DNA of 64,000 nt from Ceratothoa steindachneri (lineage: Eukaryota; Arthropoda; Malacostraca; Isopoda; Cymothoidae), in contig OZ018331.1 of the NCBI GenBank assembly GCA_963969495.1, positions 147,097,845 to 147,161,844 of the forward strand, read 5' to 3'. The notes under the pieces are model-generated. The model did not search any database, was not told where the DNA came from, and saw only the letters and a program-made list of their open reading frames with translations. Position numbers and translations under genes: made by a program. This document shows positions 48,401 through 59,445 of this stretch, piece after piece. Numbering within the stretch: position 1 is the stretch's first letter; each line of letters begins with the position of its first letter.

Positions 48401-49270
48401 CCACCCCAAGCTTGGTGGAAATGAGATTATTGCTGAAAGCAAGTATCTAAATATAAAAATGTTGGGCAGTGATGTGTGTTTGGGCATTTCGAGAATGGAA
48501 GAACGAGTACCTAAAGAGAATTTGTTTGGGATGGACCGTTCGGTAGATGCATTCATACCTATAAGAAAAGAAGGAGACTGCAAAAGACCATTCATGGCCT
48601 ACACTTTCTGCCAGGTTCCTTAAGGTTAAGCTAGTTAGGTACTAGTATAAAATACATTTTAATGGTACATTTGTCCATTAACCAAAGACTAGTAAAAATA
48701 GTTGTATACATTTGCACAAAAAATATTGTCAGATTTAAATAAAAGATCAAATATATTTTTTACTTTCAAAATCGAGTCGAGATCTTTATCAAATAATTTA
48801 GCCATACTTTCTATCACTTTGAGAGTGAGCATTCATTATGTCCGGTCGGGGCGATTAAACGCTAATTGTTTAGAGTATGGCCGGATCCGAGTCCAAGCTT
48901 ATTTGGGGCTGTTTTTCTGAGCTGAAGTCTATGCGGACAAAGTTTATGGCAATTTCCGAATATATATACTGGGTGGCTGTGCTCCCCAGACCCCCCCACA
49001 CACCAAACGATTGAAATTTCAGGATCATGGTATGCCCATCACCCCGACAAGCCGTCCCCAACAATGAGCCTACCCTACAAATAAGCTAGAATCGCATCCG
49101 CCCATACTCGCAACATTTACCAAAACATGAACGATGAGGTAACTGCTACGCCCGTGGCAATCGAAGGAGGAAAAAAACTCCATAAAATCGTCGAGGATTT
49201 CTCGAAGAAGAGGAGGGAACCCATTCCGTGTCGCCTAAGAAATCGACCCCAGGAAAGAAGAAACGACTAA
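48401..49270. other. intergenic, no gene recognised
   Basis: The minus-strand open frame extending to 48595 beyond the LINE similarity has no recognisable domain. The rest is mixed non-coding sequence up to a strong hairpin. Confidence 0.45.
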
Positions 49271-49364
49271 TCCCAGCCTCGACCCCTCCTCCCTCGGATT
49301 GAACGCGAGGACTTTTTTTCCTCCTTCGCGTTCAATCCGAGGGGGGAGGGGTTCGAGGCTGGGA
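49271..49364. repeat. long hairpin, about 41-bp arms
   Basis: tcccagcctcgacccctcct and ccctcggattgaacgcgagg (49271-49310) are answered by ttcgcgttcaatccgagggg and aggggttcgaggctggga (49325-49364), with only a few differences and a loop of about 14 nt. It abuts the start of LINE coding sequence at 49365. Confidence 0.8.
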
Positions 49365-49860
49365 GAGAATGTTGATGTAATTTACTTAGATATTAGCAAA
49401 GCTTTTGATAAGGTTCCACACGAAGAGAACTAAATCTATTTCCGTTAACTCCGCGTAGATTAAGAGGGTATCTAATTCAGGTCTTAAAAATTATCAAAGG
49501 CATAGACAATATGGATTGCAACAAATATTTCACTATCGACCAATCAAATTACACGAGAGGAAACGGTTGCAAAATTATAGGTAAACATTTTAACTCGCAC
49601 GAATCTAAGAATTTCTTTTTTAACCGAATCGTCAACTTATGAAATGGGCTTCCTCGTAACGTAATAGACTGCAACACCGGAGATACTTCCAAGCGTCGTA
49701 TAGATAAATACCTTTAATCTGATCCTCGACTAACAGCTTTTTCTAGCGAATAATTAACTCCCTAGCTTTCAGGTGACGGGTTCACCGATTTTGCAAGGTG
49801 TAATATCTATCTTCCCCATAATCTTGTTCCCAGGTCACCTAGTATGGACCACAAGGTCTG
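49365..49860 (+). mobile_element. CR1-like LINE fragment, internally deleted (arm A)
   Basis: NVDVIYLDISKAFDKVPH (RT block 3) is joined at about 49420 to the C-terminal text RELNLFPLTPRRLRGY. NMDCNKYFTIDQSNYTRGNG and VNLWNGLPRNVIDCNTG-like text then follow. About 200 codons, including the catalytic block, are missing at the join. The copy at 61.3-62.1 kb has the intact sequence across this point (TKMIPSLRNKHTKRTKSI), so the deletion is specific to this copy. The join carries acgaag in both flanking contexts, a short microhomology. Confidence 0.7.
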
Positions 49861-51608
49861 TTGTGACCTGTTTATCTATGTAATACAATATTCCCTCTAT
49901 ATTTAGTTCCCTCTTCTTGATAATTTTTATATTTATTTGTCTCGTTACTCGCACCGCCGTAGACCCACCTACTATCCTCTCCCTCCCCCCACCTTTCCCG
50001 AATGTCGGTAGTGCGAAATAGAGGATGGGAAGAAGCAGCAAACTGCCCCCCCCCCTCCCGCAATCGGCCTTTTGTTTATGGCATTGTTGATGTCCAAATA
50101 CTGGAAGATGGTGAAAGATAAAGAGGGTGAAATGAAGGGAGGCGGGGGAGAGAGTTTTGTCTCGGGGATTTGTTTCCTTTTCGATGGTTTTCCTCTTGCT
50201 TGATGGCTGTTGTTGTTTTTGAGGGAGTTTTTACCTTTCTCTTTGTTCTTGTTTTGTTTGTTTGTTGTTCTCGAGGCTTCAGGCCTTTGTAGGCAATCGG
50301 GTTCGACTATTTACCTCGTTAACTTATTGTCCTCAGTTAGCTGTTTGTATTTGTTTAGATTTCTTCGCATCATCTTTCTTCCTTCCGTGCCTATTTACCT
50401 GATGATTGTGTGTGTTGATTGTATCTATCCCTCAGTCGAGAAGATCAGGAATCCATTTCTTTTTTCAATCCAACCGGAGGCAAGAGGGGGGCATGACCCC
50501 CCCCCCCCCCCCCAGTACACGGGGCCAAGCGTGAGTAGCGAAAATAGGTGAAGTGGAAAAGTCTAGAAGGAATAAAGCCCAGGTAGACTCAAACTATTTG
50601 GTGAAATGAGGCCGAGATTTGTTGAACATGAGGGGACGGGGCTCTAAGTGGCGATCCCCTCCCTCCAAGGTATCAGGGATCCCCTGAGGTACTTTTTGTG
50701 GCGTCCGTCCTCTGTGGCCGATGAACCGACCTGCATCGGAAATAAAGTACCACTTTTTTCCGCACTTTCTGCCTAAAGTGTAGAGCAGTTTGACTCCGAA
50801 GTAAAAAGGAAGAATCAACCACTCGTTATAGCGAGCGTCTCGTCATCAGCTCTTTCTATCGGGCAGCCCAGCAAATGGTTGAGAACAAAAGTACTCTATT
50901 TGGCTCTCTTACCATTACATCAATGGAACCATTCTAGGTAAGTTGCCCCAATAAGCAAAAAATTTTTTGGAACGAATTATTGTAGACGAATAAATCAGAC
51001 CAATAGACCCTAGTATTTTATAAGAGTAATATTTCCTATCTTCACCCTCAAACAGATAATCGAACCTCGATGACCAAGTTTAGTACTAAAGTTAGCTTAG
51101 GTAAGAAGTGTCTGCATGCAGCTTCGTAGGGATCGAATGGTCTGCAATGGCTCGAGGACCACCTCCCGAGAAAAGTGGTCCACGAGCCAATCTTTGGTTT
51201 GGCGTTTGCTTCAACCGAGTGGGATTTCAAAGGCATTATTTACTTTCATGTAATCAAACCATCAATTCTGATATGTACTGCCATCAGATAGATAAATTGA
51301 AACAAAAAAGATGAGGCCAGAACTAGGTAAGAGGAAAATGCCTAAATGCTGGTTTGGTTAATTTGTTCGTGCGCATCTGCTGACAGGGAACGCGAGTAAG
51401 AACAAGCTGCGACATATTTGCGCATTTGAGCGTGCCTTTAAAACCAGACTGGGACAAACGAGGAAATAGGTCATATACATATGTATATCCTGTTTGAGGA
51501 ACGAGGTCCCTCGGTCTTCATAAAGGAGCCCACAATGATTTTGAGGGCAGGTTCAGCAGGCAGAGGTGACCGTTTGAAAAATTTCAGTGGCAGCCACGAG
51601 AATAGATT
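49420..51608 (+). repeat. inverted segmental duplication, arm A
   Basis: This 2,189-bp arm is the reverse complement of 59543-61725 with only scattered single-base differences and a different C-run length (50498-50513). It includes a LINE 3' end, G/C homopolymer-bearing spacer sequence and a mariner fragment. Open frames in the spacer, such as 50210-50551 (plus, hydrophobic N terminus), recur in arm B but have no known domain. At the inner edge (51608) arm A continues into a gypsy pol remnant. Confidence 0.92.
51090..51372 (+). pseudogene. mariner-like transposase fragment (arm A)
   Basis: Pieces read ARGPPPEKSGPRANLWFG and WDFKGIIYFHVIKP, then, after a one-base shift, CNQTINSDMYCHQIDKLKQK and finally MRPELGKRKMPK. 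This matches the segment between the first and second catalytic Asp of mariner transposases (WWD-KG-IYYELL-NQTINS-YC-QLD-L, then RPEL-NRK). The N and C termini are not recognisable. It is a different family from the 3.4 kb and 20 kb copies. Confidence 0.6.
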
Positions 51609-52200
51609 GTGGTGCTCGAACAGTGCCACGCGAGTGAGATTGTGACCATGAAAGAGAGGATGGTTGTGGTCGATGTATTGTAAGACAGAACGTCAGCTGG
51701 GATGAGATATTTGGCGTGTGACCATTGCAGGTTATGTAATGAAATCCCGCTCTCCCGCCACCGGGAGGGTGAGAAGACTTGGGAGAAAGAAATTTTAAGT
51801 TGAGAGCCTTGTGGTCAGTCAAAAGGGCTGCCATGGAGCCTTGAACCGCGGGGACAAATTTGGGGACGTCGGAAAAAGCCACAAGGAGGAGCTCTCTTCC
51901 AAACGAGCACAATTTGGACTAAACTGGCGGCAACTCTTTCGGAAAAAACTAACGGGGACCACGTTCAGGTTTTAAGTTGTTTCAAGCCCCCCCCCCTCCA
52001 CTCCAACCCCACTTGCACCAGCCAAAATAAGAAATGTGGCGTCCTACTGCGATGGGTGGCTCAGGAAGTTTGTCCTCCTGAAAGGCATTAAGAGCAATTT
52101 AATGGGTATTTGCTGCACTTGTGTCCCCGTTTAGTGGCGCTAAGATGGCATTGCTGCAGCAATTGCGTCAGGGGAAAGATGCCATCGATGGTTAGGTGTG
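51550..52200 (-). pseudogene. Ty3/gypsy pol remnant: RT end and RNase H
   Basis: On the minus strand I read TIDGIFPLTQLLQQ, then LAGASGVGVEGG and LKPERGP. FFPKELPPV, a stop and SKLCSFGRELLLVAF follow; then PAVQGSMAALLTDHKALNLKF. These are the end of the RT and the tether/RNase H of gypsy-type pol (TTDAS-GVGAVL, FFSKKL-PAE-KYSTFDREL, LTDHKAL). The frame remains open to 51553, crossing the inner boundary of arm A at 51608. No LTRs, protease or integrase could be identified. It lacks the leading Asp of TDAS, so the RNase H is dead. Confidence 0.7.
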
Positions 52201-52539
52201 ACAGAAATTCGACCGGTTCATAAATGTGTGGTGACCACCTCGACCCAAAGGCCAGAGCGCGGTCGGTGGTGAGTTGCGCGGTCTGGAGAGACGACGACCA
52301 AAGTTCGAAAACGAAGGGAAGATCTCCAGCAGGACGTCGCCATGGTAACGGCTACCCCTCTCCCCAGCTCAAGGCTCGTTTGGCAGGCTATTCGCCAACT
52401 AATTTTTGATCATTCATCCCTGGTGGGAGGGTGGAGCCCACCTCCGAAGATAGATAAGAACATAGGAGATAGGTGAAGAAAACATCTCCTGCGAGCATTG
52501 AAGTGAGGAGGGCAAACTAAGGGTGTTGGGGCTTGTAAG
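52201..52539. other. intergenic, probably decayed gypsy sequence
   Basis: Upstream in the gypsy reading direction one expects more RT. I cannot align this stretch with confidence. A plus-strand frame at 52224-52409 has no recognised domain. Confidence 0.35.
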
Positions 52540-52920
52540 GCACGCAATCCCACATGATATCCCCATGCGGGTTATGGATTGGTGAAGTTAGGATCAGTGA
52601 TGATGGTACATTGCCAAGCAGTCTAAAGAGGAGACTACTAAGAAATGGAGCCTGCAAGAGGCTATACGAACAAGACAGCCCCTGCTATCATCATCCAGAT
52701 CAGTCCCATTCACCATCCACCCTCATCCATAAATCTATCTAATCTATCCTTAAAACTCCGCAGGGAGGAGGAGGCTTCTACCACAGCCTCTCCCATTCAT
52801 CTACCACCTACTACATCGGGAAACTGCTCTGCCCTTTTCCCTATGAGTTTGGCCTATCCCATAAAGCAAATTTGGTTCCAGGTTGATCGGCGTGTCGAAG
52901 AGGCCTACCGAGCATTCAGT
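52540..52920 (-). mobile_element. CR1/L2-like LINE 3' end
   Basis: The minus strand reads VVDEWERL and, in the neighbouring frame, EAVVEASSSLRSFKDRLDRF followed by MDEGGW and a stop. This is the standard C terminus of CR1/L2 ORF2 (VVDEWNRLP-EVVEA-SL-SFK-RLDRF). Its open complement on the plus strand (52645-52995) is a shadow. Truncated upstream. Confidence 0.6.
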
Positions 52921-54529
52921 GGCTTGAGATCGAGACCAGCAGACAGTACCATCAAAACTACCACCGTAACTGAGCTTATTTCTTCAAGTACATAATAATA
53001 AATGGATTTAACATTTATTTATGATTAATATAAAGAAAGGAACTTATTCTGATCATTTGAATGAAGTTAAGAGCTTTGTATAACGCACTGTTAAACAAAA
53101 ATATTCGGTTTAAGAGGTACCAAGAAAGAAGAACGAGGTGCGTTCCCTGGGCTGAGGGGAGAAAACTAGGTTCGTTGGAACGAAATGGGGGATTATTTAT
53201 TTCCTTCTCTCACGTATTCTTAGATATTAATTTCCCGCGATATTTCAACACCTACCACAACAGAACTAGACCACCAGCAACGTATGATATACCGTTGGTA
53301 TTAGGGTATAGTGAACCCATTTAAGGGGGAAATGGGGAAGAGGTATCGAACATAAGGCCAAACCCGACTGTTGGTAGGAATAGGCAATTTCAGATAAATT
53401 ACAAACCCGGAGAGGGAAGAGGCGGCCCAGACACTTGAATCCCTCTGATCAAACTGATAATAAAAGGGAAAAGATCCCAAACGGCCATGAGGAGAAAGAC
53501 GAGGAAATGAGGGTTTCTCGAAAGAGCCTCGGTAAGAAAGGCGTAACCCCAGCAATCCCTCAATCGTTAGTAGAAGCGTGATTTGTAGGAAGATAGAACT
53601 GAGGGTGTCAACTCACACGGCGGAAGAATGGAAATAGAAGGGAGTAATCAAAGGATTAAAGTGCACAATTATTAAACAGAGAAAAGGATAAATACACGAA
53701 TGCGCTACAACTGTTTTGCACTTAAAGACCAAACGACGAGAAATTGTACAGTGACGCAGGAAAGCTGCTCTCCATGACCGAGCTACCATGGATGGATGGT
53801 ACCCCTTAGGAAATCAGAGTGGGCACAAGACCCCCTCTTCCCCAAGTAAAAGGTGGCTGGGCGAACAGTCGACCCAAGAAAGTATAGTTTAGTTAAGGGG
53901 GAGGGGGGTCTATGAAGGGGCATCTCTATATTATGGAGAGAGGGCGAGTCTCTTTTCCTTTTTGGGGTAATGTAAAAAGCTTGGGTTGGTTTCTTAATTT
54001 TAGGGGATCTTGTCGAAATCGGTCTTTCCTCTATGTTTATGATAGGGACGCCGGACGAGTCCCAGCCCCCAAAAGGGTCTTCACTCTAATTTTATGATAG
54101 GGACGCCGGACGAGTCCCAGCCCCCAAAAGGGTCTTGCCTCTTCTCTCAGTTTTCCTTCCCCGTTCACGAATCTGTTAAATTCGTCCTTTTTAATAACTC
54201 TGCTACGGCTTTTGAACATTTTTATTTGTCCGTCGATTAATAGATAATTATCGATCTCTCGGTGCATCACCACTTGGAAATTCCGTTCTCGATGCCCCTT
54301 TTGACGTATGGGTATTTCTTTTTAGGGTATTTCAGTATTCGGGCGGGATCCTCGATCTTTCCAGGAGATGCTTTCGTTGGTTACTTCTAGTATATCCATT
54401 TTCCCTATGGAGCACGAAACAATAAGGAGCCCAATTTTAAAATCTAATTTTATCATCTTCAAAACACTATAATTACCTAGTTTCACACTTCTTCCACAAA
54501 ACATCTACATACACCCTCCCTACTTAGAT
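52921..54529. other. intergenic with a 55-bp duplication
   Basis: No gene is recognised. At 54036-54136 the segment tttatgatagggacgccgga, ending ccccaaaagggtctt, occurs twice with a period of 55 bp and near identity, a recent local duplication. Confidence 0.5.
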
Positions 54530-55600
54530 GCAGTCCACCCATCGCATACGTTTCTATATTCCATTTCTCCCCGACCCAAACTTTACCAAGAAGAACTCCC
54601 ACCCATTTCCTTGGGGATATTAACGCTTGGTGTAGGGAACCAGATCGACCAGCGGGGCCGGGAGACGTTTAGAGATACTGCTGGACAGACGCATCGTCCA
54701 TTATTTTCCTACATAGGAAGATCGGCCACGAAACGAGACATCTGCCTACCTGGGAATAATAACAATCTTTTTAATTGTTACATGGAACCTATTATGATCC
54801 CATGTAGTCGCATCAACAAGAATCCAATTCAAATCCCAGCGGAGATCGGAAAAGCATATGGAAATAGAGATTGGCAAAGATATAAAAACAGTCTGGAACA
54901 ATAGATCACCACGAAACTAGAAGATGCAAATCTAGAAAAAAATCGAAGAACTCGATCGATTAACATACCATCTAAGAAAGGCGGATGAAGAAGCGATACC
55001 TAGAACTTAGTATATAACGATTGCAGCTGGACGGAAGATATAAAACTAGTTTCCTGGGAACTAAAAAGGAACAAGAAAGAGTGAGAACCCTTGAGACATC
55101 CAGAAACAGAATAAGAGCGTGCAAGCAAAGGCATTCAGATAAAATTATAGAAGAACAAAAAACTAAATGGGACGAGTCAATAACGCGAGTTGACAGCCAA
55201 ACCTCAGCAAAGAATTGCGAAGAATTGGCTTCCCACCTAAACCGAAGACGAAATTAAGAGACGGCAACAATAGAAGAGATTCTTAGATTTGAAGAATTCA
55301 TTGTTGATCATATAAACGAAGACCTGGAAGAAACTCGCCCAGCACATCAGGTAGAGGAACACAAAAACGTCCATGGCGGTAATGGGGCAACCAATACCAC
55401 GGAAAAATCATTTCGACAGAAAGCGCCCGGTCACACAAATTAACTTTATATAAAAGCGCCAGGCAATGTGACTCAGGAAGTGAAGAACATATGTAAGGGT
55501 AGCTGAATACAAGTTACTACCCTAACCAATTTAAGGTACCAACGATGAAGTACATCCCGAAACCAGGAAAACCACCGAATGTAAAGAGAATTCTCGAGGG
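54530..55600 (+). mobile_element. Jockey-like LINE, heavily decayed second copy
   Basis: FLGDINAWCRE (about 54609-54641) matches FLAGDLNARCRE at 26.3 kb. Further pieces are NRDWQRYKNSLEQ, matching NWDGYKQYLN of the other copy, then a charged linker (TSRNRIRACKQRHSDKIIEE), KAPGHTN-like text at 55420 and MKYIPKPGKPPNVKR at 55546. Block order is endonuclease, linker, RT start. A possible continuation, LLGKILQARMNDS (about 55790), would imply an insertion at 55600-55790. Stops throughout. Confidence 0.6.
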
Positions 55601-56496
55601 CCAGATGGGAGGCGAAGAACAAGGAGGAAGATAATGCAGTGGAATAAATTCAGGGCAAGACTGCTGGGTAGAGAGAGAGAGAGTAGTGGCCATACATGAT
55701 GATGCATAGAGCCACGAGGGAAGAGTGATTCTGGAGACATCGGAATGTGAGAGTGAAGAGGAAATAAACAAAGAGACAAATGGACGATTACTGGGTAAAA
55801 TTCTACAGGCAAGGATGAATGATAGTAAGAAGTCGCGTGGAATGAGGAGAATAAAAATCCACAAGGGATAGTGGATTGAGAGTGTAAAACGGAAAGACAT
55901 AGGATGGTAGAATGCCAGGTAAATGCCCAGAAAGCGAGAATGAGGAGATGGCAACGTTGTTAAGGCAAGAAGATTGGTGTGAGGTGAGAAGTAGAAAGGA
56001 TCATTTGGATTTAAACGTGGATAAAATGTAATAGGAACAGTCGAAGCACAGAGTGCTCTTAACCAAAGCTGCGGAGCACTGCATCAAATCAATGAGCACT
56101 AACGACCACTGGCAACAGTTTTGAATTTCAACCCTTGGGCTATTATTTCGAAATGGGTGAATTTCCCCGCCCCTTTGGTTACACTCTCAGTATGTAATGA
56201 ACCAGGAGAGAGGTGGAGAGCTGGGAGGCTGAAGCTCTCCCCCCCAAAAAAAAAATTCAGATCCATTTATATTTATTTTTTTTTAAATCGTTGCGATCGA
56301 ATGTAGCTTATATGATACATGACTAAAATGGAGCTAAATCTCAAAAATAAGGATCAAATCCCGTATTATACCTTAATTGACATCCCAAAACTCCAACAAA
56401 CCACAATTCATAGTTTTTTGGTGCGTGAAAAGAGTAAATCAGATCTGAGAGAGTTGGTGCTCCTCACTCCTGTGTGAGATGCTGCGATTTTCTTTT
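55601..56496. other. intergenic, possibly further decayed LINE
   Basis: Apart from the LLGKILQARMNDS echo near 55790 there is nothing I can place. Minus-strand open frames at 55517-55954 are compositional, from purine-rich plus-strand DNA. Confidence 0.4.
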
Positions 56497-56610
56497 TAAT
56501 TTTAGGAGCCTATCTGGCGACTGCCCACTTGGGCATAAGTCGCCGCAATCACGCCAGCCTAGCATTGGGCTACTTTAAAAATAAGAATAGGAAAGCACAA
56601 CAACGATAAA
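56497..56610 (-). mobile_element. 3' end of LINE family also present at 62.5 kb
   Basis: On the minus strand aaagtagcccaatgctaggc, ggcgacttatgcccaagtgg and gcagtcgccagataggctcc precede an A-rich end. The same order is found at 62953-63031. No coding part is recognised beside this copy, so it is a short 5'-truncated insertion or a SINE that borrowed the LINE tail. Confidence 0.65.
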
Positions 56611-56618
56611 AAGGGAAG

Positions 56619-56823
56619 ATGGCAACAATCAGGAAGCAAGCTCCGGCGTCGGGGGGAGGGTCTTCCCCCGCATGCCACCTACAAAGAAAAGAAATGAGAT
56701 GCTGTGATTTATTATCAATGGTGTGTAAGATAAACTTCTTAATGTCCTTTTCTCAGACTCTTTCCTCACAGGGAGGAACTCAGGTTAGCAACCTCCCTAA
56801 ATTTTATCCTGGATCCGGCACTG
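56619..56823 (-). mobile_element. possible DNA-transposon fragment (CAGTGCCGG terminus)
   Basis: The minus strand starts cagtgccggatccaggataa and continues aatttagggaggttgc, resembling ends of hAT-like elements that begin CAGTG-CGGATCCAG. The opposite end is not clear, although a ccggcg-containing G/C-rich patch lies near 56640. The 45318 terminus shares the first nine bases. Confidence 0.35.
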
Positions 56824-56830
56824 TAATAAA

Positions 56831-57130
56831 CTAGTAGTATCACTATTCGAAAGCCTAGTATTAGGTTCGAATTGATACGCGATTGCCAGACGTCGCCAGG
56901 AGTTTTAATCTTCATTGTTTTTATGCGAGGCTTCACACCAATAGAAGCCGAGCGCCAATTAAATCAATCCTATTTTCTTTAATAATATCCAATGCTCCTA
57001 TTTTAATAGAGAGGAAAAAAAGGGTTTAAAATGAGATCGAATAGAATAGGACGCGATGCCAATTGACACCCGAGAGACTGTATTTCAGATGCTCCTTTTG
57101 GCCTCGTTGAGGGCGGCACGATTTGTGGTT
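56831..57130 (-). repeat. dispersed repeat R, copy 2 (inverted relative to copy 1)
   Basis: The reverse complement aligns with 46938-47255 over its length, including tctctattaaaataggagca and gacgtctggcaa. The orientation is opposite to copy 1 and the distance about 9.6 kb. It lies inside the spacer of the inverted duplication, while copy 1 lies outside. Confidence 0.65.
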
Positions 57131-57364
57131 AGTTGTTGTATGTGCAAAATAGTGTGTTGGAAGGACTCGTTGGTCGCGTCAAGTGTCGTCACTTTTAGCA
57201 ATTAAACACAGGATGGAAAAGCTTCCGATCAGGATCGAAGGGAGGAGAAGACGAAGAAACCACCGAAGGCATCTCAGATTCCCGCACAACCACAAAAACT
57301 CACTCCTTCGAATACTTATATATTTAGAGAAAAGGGTACCGGCGCCCCCTCAGGGTACTGCAAA

Positions 57365-58010
57365 ATGCCCACAAGGGCACTCGACTCACCCCAAGAGATT
57401 CGAACCATGTGGCACTCAGAGCAAGATCGAGAGAAACTGCTCATTAAGACGGCCACCGAAGAAGCTGAATGTGGAGCCAACCAGGCCTCTAGAAATCACG
57501 TCTGCAGACCGATTGACCCATTGATGGGGAAAAGAACCCCGCAAACTATTAAGGACGAGGTGGAGCAGAAAAAGGAATGGGGGTAATGATGGAAAAAGTG
57601 CTCAAATTCGGACAGCCAATAATGGGGGAAAGAACCCCCGAACATATCAAGGACGAAGTGGAGTACCAAAAATAATGAGGGACGATGGAAAAAGTGCTAA
57701 AATTCGGACAGCGAATGATGGGGGGAAAGAACCATGGAACATATTAAGGACAAGGTGGAGTACCAAAAAGAATGGGGGACAATAGAAAAAGTGCTCAAAT
57801 TCGGACAGCCAATGATGGGGGAAAGAACCACGAAACATATTAAAAGCGAAATGGAGCACTAACAAGAATGGCGAAGGATGGAAAAGGGGCTCAAATTCGG
57901 ACACCCAATGATGGGGGAAATAATCCTCGAACAAGGTAAGGACGAAATGGGGACCAACAAGAATGGGGGACAATGGAAAAAGGGCTCAAATTCGGACAGC
58001 CAGCGATGAC
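57365..58010 (+). pseudogene. degenerate coding repeat, 32-codon unit, about 5 copies
   Basis: An opening segment (RTMWHSEQDREKLLIKTATE, then QASRNHVCRPIDPLMGKRTP) leads into units of about 96 bp. The anchor aaattcgg occurs at 57604, 57700, 57797, 57893 and 57988. Reading the open parts, the unit is like WGTIEKVLKFGQPMMGERTT then KHIKSEMEH; other units give IKDEVEQKKEWG and IKDKVEYQKEWG. A period near three times 32 with a conserved peptide argues that the repeat expanded while coding. Stops (57583, 57675 and others) and small indels now break it. I do not recognise the family; charged helix-forming repeats are all that can be said. Confidence 0.45.
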
Positions 58011-58559
58011 CAAAGTCATTTTGCAATGGCAACGAAAACATTAACGAGGGGCCTCCTGGCATTCAACTTGAGGCCGTCTCCAGACTAGAGAGGAAACGGG
58101 GACTTCTTGCATGTGAATGATGGACATAAGACAACGGAATGCCCTAAAGGGCAAACACACTGAAACCCCCACTGAAATAAATAAGTGTAAATGAATGAAT
58201 GAAAGTGAATAGACGGATTTACAAAGAATTTAACGCGTGTGAAAATCTTATAAAGAGAACTGAAAATAAACGAAGGAGGGGAGGGAGAGGAGAGAAGAGA
58301 AAGCGTCTTAACTAAATTTGAGGGTTGGAAGAAGCGCTCAATTTCATCTTCATCCACTAACCCCCACCGACCCTTAGAAGGGATTTAGTTTAAACGGGAG
58401 GGGCTGTAAAAGGCTCTACTCACCCTAACATAGATTACCCCGGTATAACACCCCCCCCATAAGGTTTCGATCGTGTTCCCAAACTATGGTGGTCTACAAT
58501 TCCAGAACACCTCAAAAAGGGGGGAGTAATATAACTAGTGTATACATGGAGCTAGAAAC
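58011..58559. other. intergenic, no gene recognised
   Basis: Short C run at 58450-58457 and purine-rich sequence. No motif found. Confidence 0.45.
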
Positions 58560-58800
58560 GTGGTATCGCTGCCCATCAGAGTACTACAAAATACCGCCTC
58601 CAAACCAAGTTCACGCAGATGATCTTCAGGGGCACTGGCAAGGCTATTCGAAACCCCCAAGGGATTCGTAGCCATGTGCCACTCCGAACAAGATCGTGAA
58701 AGAAAGAGTACTCACAAAGACAACATCGTGAAAGAGTACTCACAAAGCGGGCCACCGAATTACTTCCAAAAAATTAATCTGGAGCTAACCGTAGCCCCAG
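58560..58800 (+). pseudogene. diverged second copy of the opening segment of the 57.4 kb coding repeat
   Basis: Text at 58635-58730 (ggcaaggctattcgaaaccc, then cactccgaacaagatcgtga) parallels 57370-57450 (aagggcactcgactcacccc, then cactcagagcaagatcgaga). In protein terms, MCHSEQDRE-like sequence corresponds to MWHSEQDREK. No 96-bp units follow. It supports the idea that the 57.4 kb sequence belongs to a repeated family. Confidence 0.4.
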
Positions 58801-59445
58801 AAATCAGCGCACAAATGGCGCTTGTCTACATCCAAGTTAATTAGGGTAGCAAAGAGAAATTATGAAATTAAAGTGATGCAATGGCCAAGATGTTAAATGT
58901 GTATTTTCTTTCATTATTTACACAGAATATTCTAATTGTAGCTTATGTAGACTAAATATTCTCAATTTGGTGTTTGCCCTGGTATCTTAACGCCCAGCCA
59001 GGAACAATCCCCAAAATGGGACTAGTAGGGACCTCTGGTTCTCAATACGCCCTCTCCTCCTCGTGTGAATAACTGAGGGTACTTAACACGTTGGACAAAG
59101 GAGAAAACCAAAGACAAAAAGTAATGCGAAACCGAAAAAAATAGGAGACGGCAGAAAAAAAGAAAAGATAGGAAAACAAGGCAAGAAAGGAGAGATTGAA
59201 TACGACTGAACTTAACGAGATTCTGGAGGAGGCCGTCTTCCCCCCAAATTATCCCCAGACCTCACAGTAACACCACGACACAACTGATCAAGGCGGATAG
59301 TCTTTCCCGAGGTAGTGTTTGCCCTGATATCTTAACGCCTTACCATCCCTTTCTAATTTCCCCCACCTCCACCACTCGCCCCGTCTCCCACCCCCACTTT
59401 CTCTCTCTCTCGACAGTAATCAAGACCATACCCCTTTCATTTAAA
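58801..59445. other. intergenic, no gene recognised
   Basis: Contains the phrase gtttgccctggtatcttaac at 58973 and again gtttgccctgatatcttaac at 59318, a short local repeat. Nothing coding. Confidence 0.45.

Noticed and set aside
50210..50551. Hydrophobic open frame repeated in both inverted arms (also 60600-60935, minus)
   Set aside because: Its presence twice is explained by the duplication. The peptide is rich in Phe/Leu from T-rich DNA, and a C homopolymer of different length in the two copies runs through it.
52645..52995. 116-codon plus-strand open frame
   Set aside because: It is the complement of a CR1/L2 C terminus read on the minus strand.
55517..55954. 145-codon minus-strand open frame
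   Set aside because: Ser/Pro/Leu-rich translation of purine-rich plus strand with no domain; plus strand has LINE echoes nearby.
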